42,018 nucleotides of DNA from Pseudoflavonifractor sp. 524-17 (GCF_009935845.1 NZ_QWEK01000034.1:1-42018); one strand, 5' to 3'. Shown: positions 1 to 7,035, numbered from the stretch's first letter. Notes: generated by a model not told the origin, from the letters alone. Numbers and translations: made by a program.

Positions 1-150
1 TTCCCTGAAAAAGAAAGAGACTGCCTAGGATTCAAAATCCTTGTGGAAAATGTGTCAACTAATATTGACAAAATCAGAAGAATGAAAGCGGAGATACGGG
101 GCCAGAGCAACAGAAAACGCCGAAACCAGTATCAGTATCTCCCACGCTGA
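1..150 (+). CDS. 3' end of an unidentified phage gene (partial)
   Basis: An open frame enters from the left edge and ends at TGA 148-150, giving 49 residues rich in Lys, Arg and Asn. I do not recognise the family. It overlaps the open frame of the downstream toxin domain, which is open from position 69 in the -1 frame. Moving from this frame to that one would join a structural protein to the toxin domain, so this may be the last in-frame part of a frameshifted fusion gene. It could equally be an independent gene end. Confidence 0.35.
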   Translation, partial: FPEKERDCLGFKILVENVSTNIDKIRRMKAEIRGQSNRKRRNQYQYLPR

Positions 151-212
151 TTCAGACGATAGGGGACGCATCCGATCAGCCGGCGCCGCGCACTGCCTTA
201 ACGCCGCTGGAC

Positions 213-647
213 GTGACGCAGGAATATCTGGATGCCGCCACGCCGGGACGAGGGACGGTTACATACGGGGATGGATATAAAGTTGGTGGCCATCGAGCGG
301 AGATCGACATGGCGGAGTGGCTGCGACAGACGTTTGGCGGTGATATTAAGTTGCTGCCGGAAGCAACGCAACGCGGAGAGAAGATGTCGGATTATTTATG
401 GAACGGAAAGAAGTGGGAACTAAAAGGGGCTCAATCCATAAACGGCGCAGACAAATCCCTGCAGCACGCTATCAAGCAGATTCACGACAATCCAGGAGGG
501 GTCATCCTGGATTTATTGGAAGAAATGGACTTGCCCCAATTGGAACGCCAGATTTTAGGGCGATTCCTGCGGAGCAATATTAACAGCCTTGATGTGATGC
601 TGTTGTCAAAAGGAAGCCTTTTAAAAATAATCAGACATAAAAAATAA
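213..647 (+). CDS. CdiA-CT-like PD-(D/E)XK nuclease toxin domain, probably the C-terminus of a phage head protein
   Basis: This is probably a nuclease toxin domain of the kind found at the C-terminus of CdiA and of phage MuF/minor-head proteins. The 144-residue product has an acidic residue at E30, then D60, the triad piece E69-L-K71 in WELKG, and a conserved-looking Gln at 89 (AIKQIHDNPGG). This spacing fits a PD-(D/E)XK fold; related CdiA-CT domains cleave tRNA or DNA. GTG 213 has no ribosome site, and the frame stays open back to position 69 through a Pro/Thr/Gln-rich linker. It therefore looks like the 3' part of a longer gene, either frameshifted near 85-100 or an orphan cassette. No convincing immunity gene follows. 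The domain class is fairly secure; its activity is inferred. Confidence 0.6.
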   Translation: MTQEYLDAATPGRGTVTYGDGYKVGGHRAEIDMAEWLRQTFGGDIKLLPEATQRGEKMSDYLWNGKKWELKGAQSINGADKSLQHAIKQIHDNPGGVILDLLEEMDLPQLERQILGRFLRSNINSLDVMLLSKGSLLKIIRHKK

Positions 648-696
648 GAGCCGGTCACAGCGGCTCTCTGGTTATGGGGTAAAGGAGTACCTCCCT

Positions 697-795
697 GTGA
701 CGGACGTATGGCCCCCTAACCTAACCAATTCTTATTATATACGCTCCAAGCGCATTTTGCAAGGGCGTTTTGCAGCAAAGGTGGTGATGCAATGA
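697..795 (+). CDS. possible 32-residue ORF, unknown
   Basis: A GTG-started frame of 32 codons lies 9 bases after an AAAGGAG ribosome site (681-687). It ends at TGA 793-795, overlapping the ATG at 792 of the minor-capsid remnant in an ATGA junction. The product is basic and has no family I recognise. It is too short to be a typical immunity protein. It may be a translational leader for the next module or chance coding. Confidence 0.2.
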   Translation: MTDVWPPNLTNSYYIRSKRILQGRFAAKVVMQ

Positions 796-869
796 ACAGT
801 TATCCCGACTTTGTGAAAAAGTGCGGCTACGGCCATGTGCAGGGCATCGGCGGGGCTAACTGCCGCTAG
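792..869 (+). pseudogene. phage minor capsid protein fragment (Phage_min_cap2-like), stopped by an in-frame TAG
   Basis: Translation from ATG 792 gives the conserved core YPDFV...CGYG...GGANCR of the phage minor capsid 2 family, then hits TAG 867-869. The same frame continues with the family sequence HSFWPF..EGVSERTYT and joins the 939-1589 gene. Relatives read GGANCRHSF without interruption, as far as I recall. The six bases TAGCGC after CGC therefore look like a small insertion that created the stop. All of the family upstream of YPDFV is missing here. The fragment serves as a homology arm for the toxin module behind it. Confidence 0.55.
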
Positions 870-938
870 CGCCACTCCTTCTGGCCCTTTATCGAGGGTG
901 TCAGCGAGAGGACCTATACGGACGCGGAGCTGGAGGCC

Positions 939-1589
939 ATGAAGCCGGAGAACCGCCCCAAAATCCAGTTTGAGGGCCGGGAGTACGACGATTATCAGGC
1001 GACCCAGATGCAGCGGCGCGTGGAACGGGAAATCTGCAAGCAAAGGCGCTTAAAAACCGCCTATGAGGCCGCCGGGCTGACGGAGGACGCCCAGGACGCC
1101 AACATCCGCCTGCAACGCCTGAATGAGAAATACCGAGCGTTCAGCAAAGCCGCCGGTCTGCCGGAGCAGCGGGAACGGATGAAGGTTCAATATGTGGATG
1201 ATGTATCCAAAGCGAAAGCGGCGTCTTTGAAAACTCTAAGGGACGCGGAAGCCCCAATAAGGGAAGCAATCCGGCGGGGCGACTATCCGCTTACTGTTAA
1301 TCCAGAAAAACAAGCACGACACATGGTTGAGACAGCAATCCCCGGCCGCAGTGTGATTACTATTTCGATGGAAGAATTGCAGAAAATAGTAGACGAGCAG
1401 GCTGGAAGCGGACATATCGAACTTACTCGGGAACTGACATGGAAAAACAAAGAAATTGTAGATGCCGGGAAAGAAATAGGCTATACAATCAACGCAAATG
1501 GTGATATAATAACTGCAAAGAGCATTAAAATACATTACAGTAAAACCGGCGTTCATGCCGTACCAAATTCAAGGTGGTGGAAAAAGTGA
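939..1589 (+). CDS. minor capsid protein C-terminus fused to a polymorphic toxin type 50 domain
   Basis: Residues 1 to about 95 continue the minor capsid 2 family (QATQMQRRVER, then KAAGLPEQRERMKV). Residues of about 118-216 are a toxin domain of the Ntox50 type: PEKQARHM, PGRSVITIS, WKNKEI and the C-terminal IHYSKTGVHAVP signature are all visible. Type-50 domains are predicted nucleases at the end of phage and secreted polymorphic toxins. ATG 939 has a GGAGG four bases upstream and could reinitiate after the TAG at 867. The N-terminal capsid part is absent, so this is either an orphan toxin cassette or a decayed gene. The candidate immunity gene overlaps its stop, as expected for a toxin-immunity pair. 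Confidence 0.7.
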   Translation: MKPENRPKIQFEGREYDDYQATQMQRRVEREICKQRRLKTAYEAAGLTEDAQDANIRLQRLNEKYRAFSKAAGLPEQRERMKVQYVDDVSKAKAASLKTLRDAEAPIREAIRRGDYPLTVNPEKQARHMVETAIPGRSVITISMEELQKIVDEQAGSGHIELTRELTWKNKEIVDAGKEIGYTINANGDIITAKSIKIHYSKTGVHAVPNSRWWKK

Positions 1590-1795
1590 ATATTCCTGCT
1601 CCTGACATTTACTTTGGTAAAAAGATAAAAGTTTATTCTCCGGATGGAGATGTTACAGTTGGAGACTTTTTCGGATTTAGTTATGATTATGACGATGATG
1701 ATAATGAAATCCTTGATTTTGATGTTATGCGGGAAGACGGATTTTTGATTGGGTTTACGGAGGACGAAATTGAACGCATTGAAATTGTCGATTGA
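1586..1795 (+). CDS. putative immunity protein for the type-50 toxin
   Basis: A 69-residue, strongly acidic protein with a run of Asp in its middle (YDYDDDDNE) starts at GTG 1586. The AAGGTGG at 1571-1577 gives that start a good ribosome site. The alternative GTG 1574 lies inside that site. The start overlaps the toxin stop (1587-1589), so the two genes are translationally coupled. No family was recognised. The role is inferred from its position after a toxin domain, small size and acidity, which are usual for immunity proteins that mask basic nucleases. Confidence 0.55.
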   Translation: MNIPAPDIYFGKKIKVYSPDGDVTVGDFFGFSYDYDDDDNEILDFDVMREDGFLIGFTEDEIERIEIVD

Positions 1796-1946
1796 TGAAA
1801 GGACCACCAAAATCCATGAAAGAGGGCGGTGGTATCGTTGCCCTTACTGCGGCAAGGCATTGTTTCCTGTTCGTCCGGATACCAGAGTGGAACGCTTGCC
1901 CTTCCGCTGCAAAGCCTGCAAGCACGATATAGAAGTGAATATTTAA
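1770..1946 (+). CDS. cysteine-rich KTR-type small zinc-ribbon protein
   Basis: The 58-residue product carries RCPYCGKALFPVRPDT followed by LPFRCKACK and ends in VNI. That is the pattern of the Cys_rich_KTR family: two CxxC pairs around an R.DT..(L)P core. Such small zinc-binding proteins are common in Firmicutes prophages and mobile elements; their function is unknown. TTG 1770 is chosen because CGGAGG lies six bases upstream, inside the end of the preceding gene. TTG 1749 and 1785 remain possible. It overlaps the immunity gene by 26 bases and is the last gene before a terminator. Confidence 0.55.
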   Translation: MNALKLSIDERTTKIHERGRWYRCPYCGKALFPVRPDTRVERLPFRCKACKHDIEVNI

Positions 1947-1953
1947 GAGCCAA

Positions 1954-2005
1954 GAGCCATTAACTACCGATTTTTGGTGGTTAATGGCTCATTTTATTTT
2001 GATAA
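1954..2005 (+). terminator. rho-independent terminator after the toxin module
   Basis: A 15-bp stem with one mismatch (GAGCCATTAA paired with TTAATGGCTC, extended inwards) and an 8-base loop ends at 1990. It is followed by ATTTTATTTT. It separates the toxin/immunity/KTR genes from the morphogenesis operon. Confidence 0.75.
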
Positions 2006-2087
2006 AACCCGCGTATACGGATTTTACACAACCTAGCCGCGAGGCGTTAAATCAGGGCCGCCGGGCCGGAAACGAGAAGGAGAGATT

Positions 2088-2633
2088 ATGAAACTGAGGC
2101 ATATCGGACTGCAATTTTTTGCTGAGGGCGATCCTGCCCCCGCACCCAACCCGGCCGCCGGGCCGGAGCCCTCCCCTGAGAAGACCTTCACTCAGGCGGA
2201 GCTGGACAGCATTGTCGGCAAGCGCATTGCCAAAGCTATGAAGGGCATGCCGGGGGAGGAGGAGCTTTCCGCCTTCCGCGCATGGAAAGAGAGCCGGCAG
2301 TCGGAGCGGGAGAAGCAGGAGCAGCGGGAGAGAGAGCTTAGCGAGAGCCGCGCCGCCCTTGCGGAGGTTCAGGCAAAAGTGGAGCAGTTTGAACGGGAAA
2401 AGCTCCTGCTGGGTAAGGGCGTCCCCGCCGAGGACGTGGACTACTACGCCTTCAAGATCGGCAAGCTGGTCACCGACACCGTGGACTTCCAAAAGGCGGC
2501 GGAGACCTATTTGAAGGACAATCCGCCCGCCGGGACCGTACAGGTGGACTTGTCCGCCCCTCTGGGCGGCGGCCAGCCAGCAAAGAACGCAAACGAAACC
2601 ATGAACAGCCTCATTCGAGGCGCAAGAAAGTGA
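2088..2633 (+). CDS. phage capsid scaffold protein (DUF4355-like)
   Basis: This is likely the scaffolding protein that assembles the procapsid with the major capsid protein encoded seven bases downstream. The 181-residue product starts with LRHIGLQFFAEG, the usual opening of Firmicutes phage scaffolds. It then has a Pro-rich stretch, the FTQAELDSIVGKRIAKA helix, a Glu/Arg coiled coil at about 60-110 and a disordered Gly/Asn-rich tail. GAGAAGGAGAG just upstream of ATG 2088 is the ribosome site. Size and gene order (scaffold directly before capsid) match the family. Confidence 0.82.
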   Translation: MKLRHIGLQFFAEGDPAPAPNPAAGPEPSPEKTFTQAELDSIVGKRIAKAMKGMPGEEELSAFRAWKESRQSEREKQEQRERELSESRAALAEVQAKVEQFEREKLLLGKGVPAEDVDYYAFKIGKLVTDTVDFQKAAETYLKDNPPAGTVQVDLSAPLGGGQPAKNANETMNSLIRGARK

Positions 2634-2640
2634 GGTATCT

Positions 2641-3600
2641 ATGGCAACTACTGTAACAAGCATCTCCAGAACTGATCTGTCCGGCCTGATTCCGGAGCCT
2701 GTAACCAGAGAGATTATCCAGGGCGTGGCAGAGGGTTCCGCTGTGCTCCAGTTCGGCCGGCGCCTGCCCAATATGACCAGCAAGACCCAGAGCATGAACG
2801 TGCTGGACATGCTGCCAACGGCCTACTGGGTGGACTCCGATACCGGTATCAAGCAGACCACCAAAATGGCCTGGGGCAAGAAGCGGATTGTGGCGGAGGA
2901 GCTGGCCGTCATCGTGCCCATTCCCGAGGCGGTGCTGGACGATTCCAACTATGACATCTGGGGGGAGGTCCGCCCCCGGCTGGTGGAGGCATTTGGTCAG
3001 AAGATTGATGACGCAATCCTCTTTGGTGTGGACAAGCCCGCCTCCTGGCGCAAGTCCATCTTTGAGACCGCTCAGGACGCAGGCGCGGTTGTGACCGCTG
3101 CCAGCGACACCTACACGGATCTGTTGGGCGTGGACGGTGTGATCGCGAAGGTGGAGGAGTCCGGCTTCCCGGCTACCGGCGCTCTGGCGGCTGTAAAGCT
3201 CCGCGCGGTCCTGCGCGGGCTGAAAGATACCACCGGCCAGCCCATCTTTAAGAGCGATATGCAGGGGGCCACACAGTACGCTTTGGACGGCATCCCCCTG
3301 AACTTCCCCATGAATGGCGCGTTTGACTTTGAAAAGGCGCTGCTGATTGCGGGCGACTTCTCCCAGCTGGTGTATGCAATCCGGCAGGATATCACCTACA
3401 AGATGCTGGATCAGGCCACCATCATTGATCCCGCCACCAAGGAGGTAATCTACTCCCTGGCCCAGCAGGACATGGTAGCCCTCCGGGCGGTCATGCGCCT
3501 GGGCTGGGAGATCCCCAACCCCATCAACGCATTCCAGCCCGACGAAACCAAGAGGTCACCCTTTGCCGTGTACGCCCCCGCCTCCTCCGTGGGGGGTTAA
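2641..3600 (+). CDS. phage major capsid protein, HK97 fold
   Basis: This 319-residue protein is the structural subunit of the head. It shows the usual order of the HK97 family: an N-terminal region with TREIIQGVAEGSAVLQFGR, the WVDSDTGIKQTTKMAWGKKR and AVIVPIPEAVLDDS segment, the ILFG..KPASW loop and a C-terminal P-domain strand ending VALRAVMRLGWEIPNP. No N-terminal delta domain is visible, in agreement with a separate scaffold gene. The stop TAA 3598-3600 follows directly on six G and a T, which form a possible -1 slippery heptamer. Confidence 0.92.
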   Translation: MATTVTSISRTDLSGLIPEPVTREIIQGVAEGSAVLQFGRRLPNMTSKTQSMNVLDMLPTAYWVDSDTGIKQTTKMAWGKKRIVAEELAVIVPIPEAVLDDSNYDIWGEVRPRLVEAFGQKIDDAILFGVDKPASWRKSIFETAQDAGAVVTAASDTYTDLLGVDGVIAKVEESGFPATGALAAVKLRAVLRGLKDTTGQPIFKSDMQGATQYALDGIPLNFPMNGAFDFEKALLIAGDFSQLVYAIRQDITYKMLDQATIIDPATKEVIYSLAQQDMVALRAVMRLGWEIPNPINAFQPDETKRSPFAVYAPASSVGG

Positions 3601-3704
3601 CCGAACTGTCCGATGAGCCTACCCCGGCGTCTGTAATGGACGCTGGGGCGGGCAGTTCGGTGAAAAAGGCAAGGACAAGCCGTAAAAAGGCGGTGGAAGC
3701 GTGA
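3597..3704 (+). other. possible -1 frameshift extension of the major capsid protein
   Basis: The -1 frame after the G-GGG-GGT heptamer (3591-3597) is open for 35 codons to TGA 3702-3704. It encodes an acidic then Lys/Arg-rich tail (LTELSDEPTPASV ... KKARTSRKKAVEA). It has no start codon with a ribosome site of its own at the beginning; ATG 3636 is internal. Its stop overlaps the GTG start of the next gene (GTGA at 3701). This fits either programmed frameshifting or a chance frame. Confidence 0.35.
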
Positions 3705-4126
3705 TCTATGCGGACTATGACTACTATGCGAATAGCTATTTTGGCCGCTCTATCCCGGAGGACGATTTCCCCCGCCTTGCCCTGCGCGGCAGTCAGTACA
3801 TCGACTACATCACGCAAGGCAAGGCCGAGGCCCAGGCGGAGCTTGCAGAGGTAAAAATGTGCTGCTGTGAGCTTGCCGAGCAGTACCAGACAATCGACGC
3901 CGCGAAGACCCTTGCGCAAAAAAACCTCTCCGCCGGGGCTGCGGATGGTGCGGAAGTCCAGAGCGAGACGGTAGGGGGATGGTCCCGTTCCTACCGCTCC
4001 GGTGGGGATAGCGCACAGTCTGCGGCGCAGGCGGAGGAGGCGTGGAAACCTGCGCTTCGGAGCATCGCACAGCGCCATTTAGCCCGCACAGGGCTGTTGT
4101 ACCGGGGCGGGAGGTGTTGCCTGTGA
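3701..4126 (+). CDS. phage head-tail connector protein
   Basis: This is probably the gp6/gp15-like adaptor that joins the portal vertex to the tail. The 141-residue product opens with IYADYDYYANSYFGRSIPEDDFPRLALRGSQYID, the usual start of Firmicutes head-tail connectors. The middle is helical and Ala-rich, and a Ser/Arg-rich segment precedes the C-terminus. The GTG start overlaps the preceding open frame by four bases (GTGA), which couples translation. It directly follows the capsid gene, as expected for this module. Confidence 0.75.
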   Translation: MIYADYDYYANSYFGRSIPEDDFPRLALRGSQYIDYITQGKAEAQAELAEVKMCCCELAEQYQTIDAAKTLAQKNLSAGAADGAEVQSETVGGWSRSYRSGGDSAQSAAQAEEAWKPALRSIAQRHLARTGLLYRGGRCCL

Positions 4127-4593
4127 GCATGTTCCCACACACCATCACGGTCTATAACGTCTCTATTGAAACCGACAAGGACACCTTGGCAGACAAGCTG
4201 ACCAACCACATTACTATCCTGCGGGGCGTACTCCTGGACGCTTCAAAGGCTGTCAACGTGCGTGAGAGCGGCTTAGAGGGGGCGGATGCGGTCAACCTGT
4301 ATATCCCATTCTCTGTGGATGCTGTGGACGGTGTGACAGGGAAACCAAAGCGGTATATACCGCCCCTGGCGTTCTGGCGTATGGAGGACAAGTCCGACGC
4401 CTGGACCCTGTCCGTAGGCGGGACAAAAACTCCCGGCGTGGACGGCAGCACCTTCTTTGTCAAAGGGGAGGCAGTAGAACCAGACCAGCGCGTGGAGGTT
4501 ATCGAGATGATGTATGATCACGTCTGCGATATCACCAAGATCGATGAAAAGGATTTCGGCGGTCTGCCCCATTTTGAAGTGGGGGCGAACTGA
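4123..4593 (+). CDS. phage head-closure/minor structural protein, unidentified family
   Basis: This 156-residue protein lies between the head-tail connector and a minor capsid gene, where head-closure proteins are encoded. GTG 4123 is preferred because GGGAGGT sits seven bases upstream; ATG 4129 is an alternative. The sequence is beta-rich with a central PFSVDAVDGVTGKPKRYIPP segment and a DAWTLSVGGTKTPGVDG hairpin. No membrane segment or catalytic motif is visible. The frame can be extended upstream, but that would cover most of the neighbour's end. The role is inferred from position only. Confidence 0.65.
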   Translation: MSMFPHTITVYNVSIETDKDTLADKLTNHITILRGVLLDASKAVNVRESGLEGADAVNLYIPFSVDAVDGVTGKPKRYIPPLAFWRMEDKSDAWTLSVGGTKTPGVDGSTFFVKGEAVEPDQRVEVIEMMYDHVCDITKIDEKDFGGLPHFEVGAN

Positions 4594-5015
4594 TGGGGAT
4601 TTTATCGTTCATGGTACACACGCAAGGGCTATTAGAACTTAATGCAAAGCTGGCCCGCGCAGGCCCAAAGGCAAAACATGCCATGGCGGTACAGATGGCG
4701 AAGGATACAGAGCAGTTTGTTCCAGCGAGAACAGGTCTGCTCTCCTATGTAACGCGTGTGAAGGATGATACCATCATCTATCCTGGCCCGTATGCCCACT
4801 ATCTCTATGGTGGAAAGCTCTTTATTGACCCCAATACCGGTAGTGCATGGGCGCCAAAAGGGGCGTCAAAAGTAATTACAGGGAAGAATTTGAATATCAG
4901 CAAAGCAATGCACGGGAAAGCGCAATCCCACTGGTTTGAGGCGTCAAAAGCGCAGAATCTAGACAAGTGGATTCGGGTTGCTGGAAGGGTGATACGGCGT
5001 GAGTTTAGAGGATAA
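4593..5015 (+). CDS. phage minor capsid protein (Minor_capsid_2 type)
   Basis: The 140-residue product matches the phage minor capsid family that acts at the neck. Visible marks are VPARTGLLSYVTRV, IIYPGPYAHYLYGGKLFIDP, VITGKNLNI and the C-terminal AQSHWFEASKAQNLDKWIRVAGR. It starts at ATG 4593 in a TGATG overlap with the previous stop, so translation is coupled. The base composition here is more AT-rich than in the capsid gene, which hints at modular exchange, but the gene order is normal. Confidence 0.8.
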   Translation: MGILSFMVHTQGLLELNAKLARAGPKAKHAMAVQMAKDTEQFVPARTGLLSYVTRVKDDTIIYPGPYAHYLYGGKLFIDPNTGSAWAPKGASKVITGKNLNISKAMHGKAQSHWFEASKAQNLDKWIRVAGRVIRREFRG

Positions 5016-5466
5016 ACCGATTGAATTTGTATCAGCAGGCGAAGAGGACACGATATCAAGAAAAATGGTGGCGTGGCTGAACCGATTCCCTGACATACCG
5101 GTTTCGGTTGACCTGATTGACTACGAGTTGATTGAACCGGATACAGCCTGCATGGCCCTTTCCATTGTTCAAAGTACGTACATTGTAGAACGGTATATCA
5201 GCGGAGCATATGTTGCGGAATATCAATTTAAAGTTGTGTACCGCGTAAAGCCCGGGAAAAGCCCAGATTCCAGATTAAAAGCGGATGAGATGCTGGATCG
5301 TCTGGGCGATTGGATAAGTACGAACAGGCCGGATATTGGAGAAAACCTTGCAATCCAGGAGCTGGAGCAGACCACACGTTCTTCTCTGTTCGCCCGCATG
5401 GAGGGCGGATGGGAGGATCATCAAATATTTATGCGGATGACTTATAAGGTCAATCCGGGAAAGTGA
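4999..5466 (+). CDS. phage tail terminator / minor capsid 3-like protein
   Basis: A 155-residue protein in the slot just before the tail tube gene, where tail terminator proteins are encoded. It contains the WLNRFPDIPVSVDLIDYELIEPD opening and a C-terminal alternating strand and helix region ending in MRMTYKVNPGK. This agrees with the phage minor capsid 3 or tail-terminator type. GTG 4999 lies inside the previous gene (17-base overlap). No enzymatic motif is visible. The family call is by resemblance and position. Confidence 0.65.
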   Translation: MSLEDKPIEFVSAGEEDTISRKMVAWLNRFPDIPVSVDLIDYELIEPDTACMALSIVQSTYIVERYISGAYVAEYQFKVVYRVKPGKSPDSRLKADEMLDRLGDWISTNRPDIGENLAIQELEQTTRSSLFARMEGGWEDHQIFMRMTYKVNPGK

Positions 5467-5473
5467 GGAATTT

Positions 5474-5986
5474 ATGGCAGAGAAACGGAGCGCATTTCTG
5501 CTGTTTTTGAACACCACCCCCAAGGAAACAGACGGGGCCTATTCCCTTGTAGGAGACGGTGTCACAGAGTTAACGATTTCCTATAACCCCCAGACCAGCA
5601 CTGAGCAGTACATCCACCAAGACACCGCCAATACAGAGCTGACCGGTTACCAGCCCAACGCGCCGGTCACATCCCAAGTGGTCAAGGGGGATCCCGCCTT
5701 TGAGTACATCAATAATATGCGACAGAGCCTGCCTATCGGCAGCGACGCCCATACCGATATTGTGATGATGGATGCCTTTGAGACAGCTGGCAGCGGGAAA
5801 TATCCTGCCACCCGGCAGCCGGTCTCCATTCAGATTGATAGCTATGGCGGCGCGGCTTCTGACCCGCTGTCCATCGGCTACACCATTAACTGGCGCGGAA
5901 GCGGGGAGAAGGGGAGCTTCGACCCGGACACAAAGACGTTTACTGCCGGAACATCAGCGGCAATGTTTGAGGAAGAGGAGGCGTAA
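5474..5986 (+). CDS. phage major tail (tube) protein
   Basis: This 170-residue protein is likely the tail tube subunit that polymerises around the tape measure. It has the tube-protein pattern ISYNPQTSTEQYIHQDTANTELTGYQP, a central TSQVVKGDPAFEYINNM segment, and a C-terminal beta region with YTINWRGSGEKGSFDPDTKTF. The C-terminus is acidic. The ribosome site (GTGAGGAATTT) overlaps the end of the previous gene, seven bases upstream. Position between the terminator-like gene and the tail chaperones supports the call. Confidence 0.82.
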   Translation: MAEKRSAFLLFLNTTPKETDGAYSLVGDGVTELTISYNPQTSTEQYIHQDTANTELTGYQPNAPVTSQVVKGDPAFEYINNMRQSLPIGSDAHTDIVMMDAFETAGSGKYPATRQPVSIQIDSYGGAASDPLSIGYTINWRGSGEKGSFDPDTKTFTAGTSAAMFEEEEA

Positions 5987-5989
5987 ACT

Positions 5990-6418
5990 ATGGCTGGCAT
6001 TCGCGTAAACACAGGGGCAAAGCGGATTGAGGTCAACGACAACGGCGACTATATTACCCTGAATTTTGGCGACCAAAGCTTCCCTGACCGCTTTTTTACC
6101 ACGATGGACAAGATTCAGGAGTTCGCCAAGGAAGCAGACCCGCAGGAAAAAGAGATCAGGGCGCAGCATGAGGCGGGAAGCGAAAGCCTAAACCGAGCGC
6201 TGTTTGCCCTGTATAAGGATGTGCATCTCAGAATATCCGCTGAGGTAGATCACCTTTTCGGCCCTGATACCTGTAAAAAGGTGTTCGGGGATATCGTCCC
6301 TGGGATTGAGCTCTTCGACGATTTCTTCACTCAGCTCATGCCCTATTTTGAGGAGTTCAGCAAGGAGCGGGCTCAGCGGATGAGCAAGTACAGCGCAGAC
6401 AGGATGGGCAATGTATAA
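5990..6418 (+). CDS. phage tail assembly chaperone (gpG-like)
   Basis: A small acidic, mainly helical 142-residue protein lies between the tail tube gene and the Gp15 gene, the place of the first tail assembly chaperone. It starts with a beta hairpin (VNDNGDYITLNFGDQSFPDRFF) and continues with helices. The last eight bases overlap the start of the Gp15 gene. In many siphophages the two chaperones are also made as a frameshift fusion. Here the shift would be +1 and no clear slippery codon is seen, so I favour separate translation. Confidence 0.7.
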   Translation: MAGIRVNTGAKRIEVNDNGDYITLNFGDQSFPDRFFTTMDKIQEFAKEADPQEKEIRAQHEAGSESLNRALFALYKDVHLRISAEVDHLFGPDTCKKVFGDIVPGIELFDDFFTQLMPYFEEFSKERAQRMSKYSADRMGNV

Positions 6419-6974
6419 CGCACTTCTGGACCGCCTGCCGGAGGATTACAACGGCTGGCTTATCCGTACTGATTACCGAATCGGGGTACAGATCCAGATG
6501 TGCATCTCCGATCTAGAGTTGACAGACAGCGAGAAGACCTGGACTGCGCTGCATTTGCTCTATGGGAACGGGATTCCAGACTTCCAAACGGCGTTGGACG
6601 GTCTGTCCTGGTTCCTCGCCTGCGGAAATCCAACACCTTCCAAGGAGGAGGACGAAAATGAACCGCTGCTCTATTCCTTTGAGCACGATGCGGCCAGGAT
6701 CGTGTCCGGGTTCCGAAAAACATTTGGGATTGATATCAGCCGGACGCGGATACACTGGTTTGAGTTCGCTGCTATGATAGGCGATTTGAAGGATACGGCG
6801 TTTACCAGCGTAATTGATGTCAGGAGCATGGACGCCTCAGAGGTGGACCAAAAGCACAGGGCGGAATTTATCCGCCTGAAAAAACGATTTGCGCTTCCAA
6901 ACCAGTATACGGCGGAAGAAGTAGCTACCATAAACAATGTCCTGGAACGGGTGAAGGGTACAGACAAACCATAG
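6411..6974 (+). CDS. phage tail assembly chaperone, Gp15 family
   Basis: This 187-residue protein has the Gp15 family features: an N-terminal YNGWLIRTDYRIGVQIQM, an internal SFEHDAARIVSGFRKTFGIDIS and the strongly conserved HWFEFAAMIGDL. Gp15 proteins are the second tail chaperone (gpT-like) and are encoded directly before the tape measure in Gram-positive siphophages. Here the tape measure lies 1.4 kb further on because an accessory cassette is inserted. ATG 6411 overlaps the previous stop, with AGGATGGG as ribosome site. It ends with TAG. Confidence 0.85.
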   Translation: MYNALLDRLPEDYNGWLIRTDYRIGVQIQMCISDLELTDSEKTWTALHLLYGNGIPDFQTALDGLSWFLACGNPTPSKEEDENEPLLYSFEHDAARIVSGFRKTFGIDISRTRIHWFEFAAMIGDLKDTAFTSVIDVRSMDASEVDQKHRAEFIRLKKRFALPNQYTAEEVATINNVLERVKGTDKP

Positions 6975-7003
6975 CCCTTCCCTGCACCGTGTACCTTGAA
7001 AAC

Positions 7004-7028
7004 TTCATAGAGATAGCGGAAATTTTGA
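7004..7028. repeat. left arm of a 25-bp inverted repeat flanking the accessory cassette
   Basis: This 25-base segment matches the reverse complement of 8348-8372 at 23 of 25 positions. The shared core is TCATAGAGATAGCGG. It lies 30 bases after the Gp15 stop. Confidence 0.7.
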
Positions 7029-7035
7029 AATTGGC

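Noticed and set aside
867-869. TAG recoded as an amino acid (alternative phage code)
   Set aside because: Another phage gene (Gp15, ending at 6974) uses TAG as its natural stop, and the hexamer looks like an insertion.
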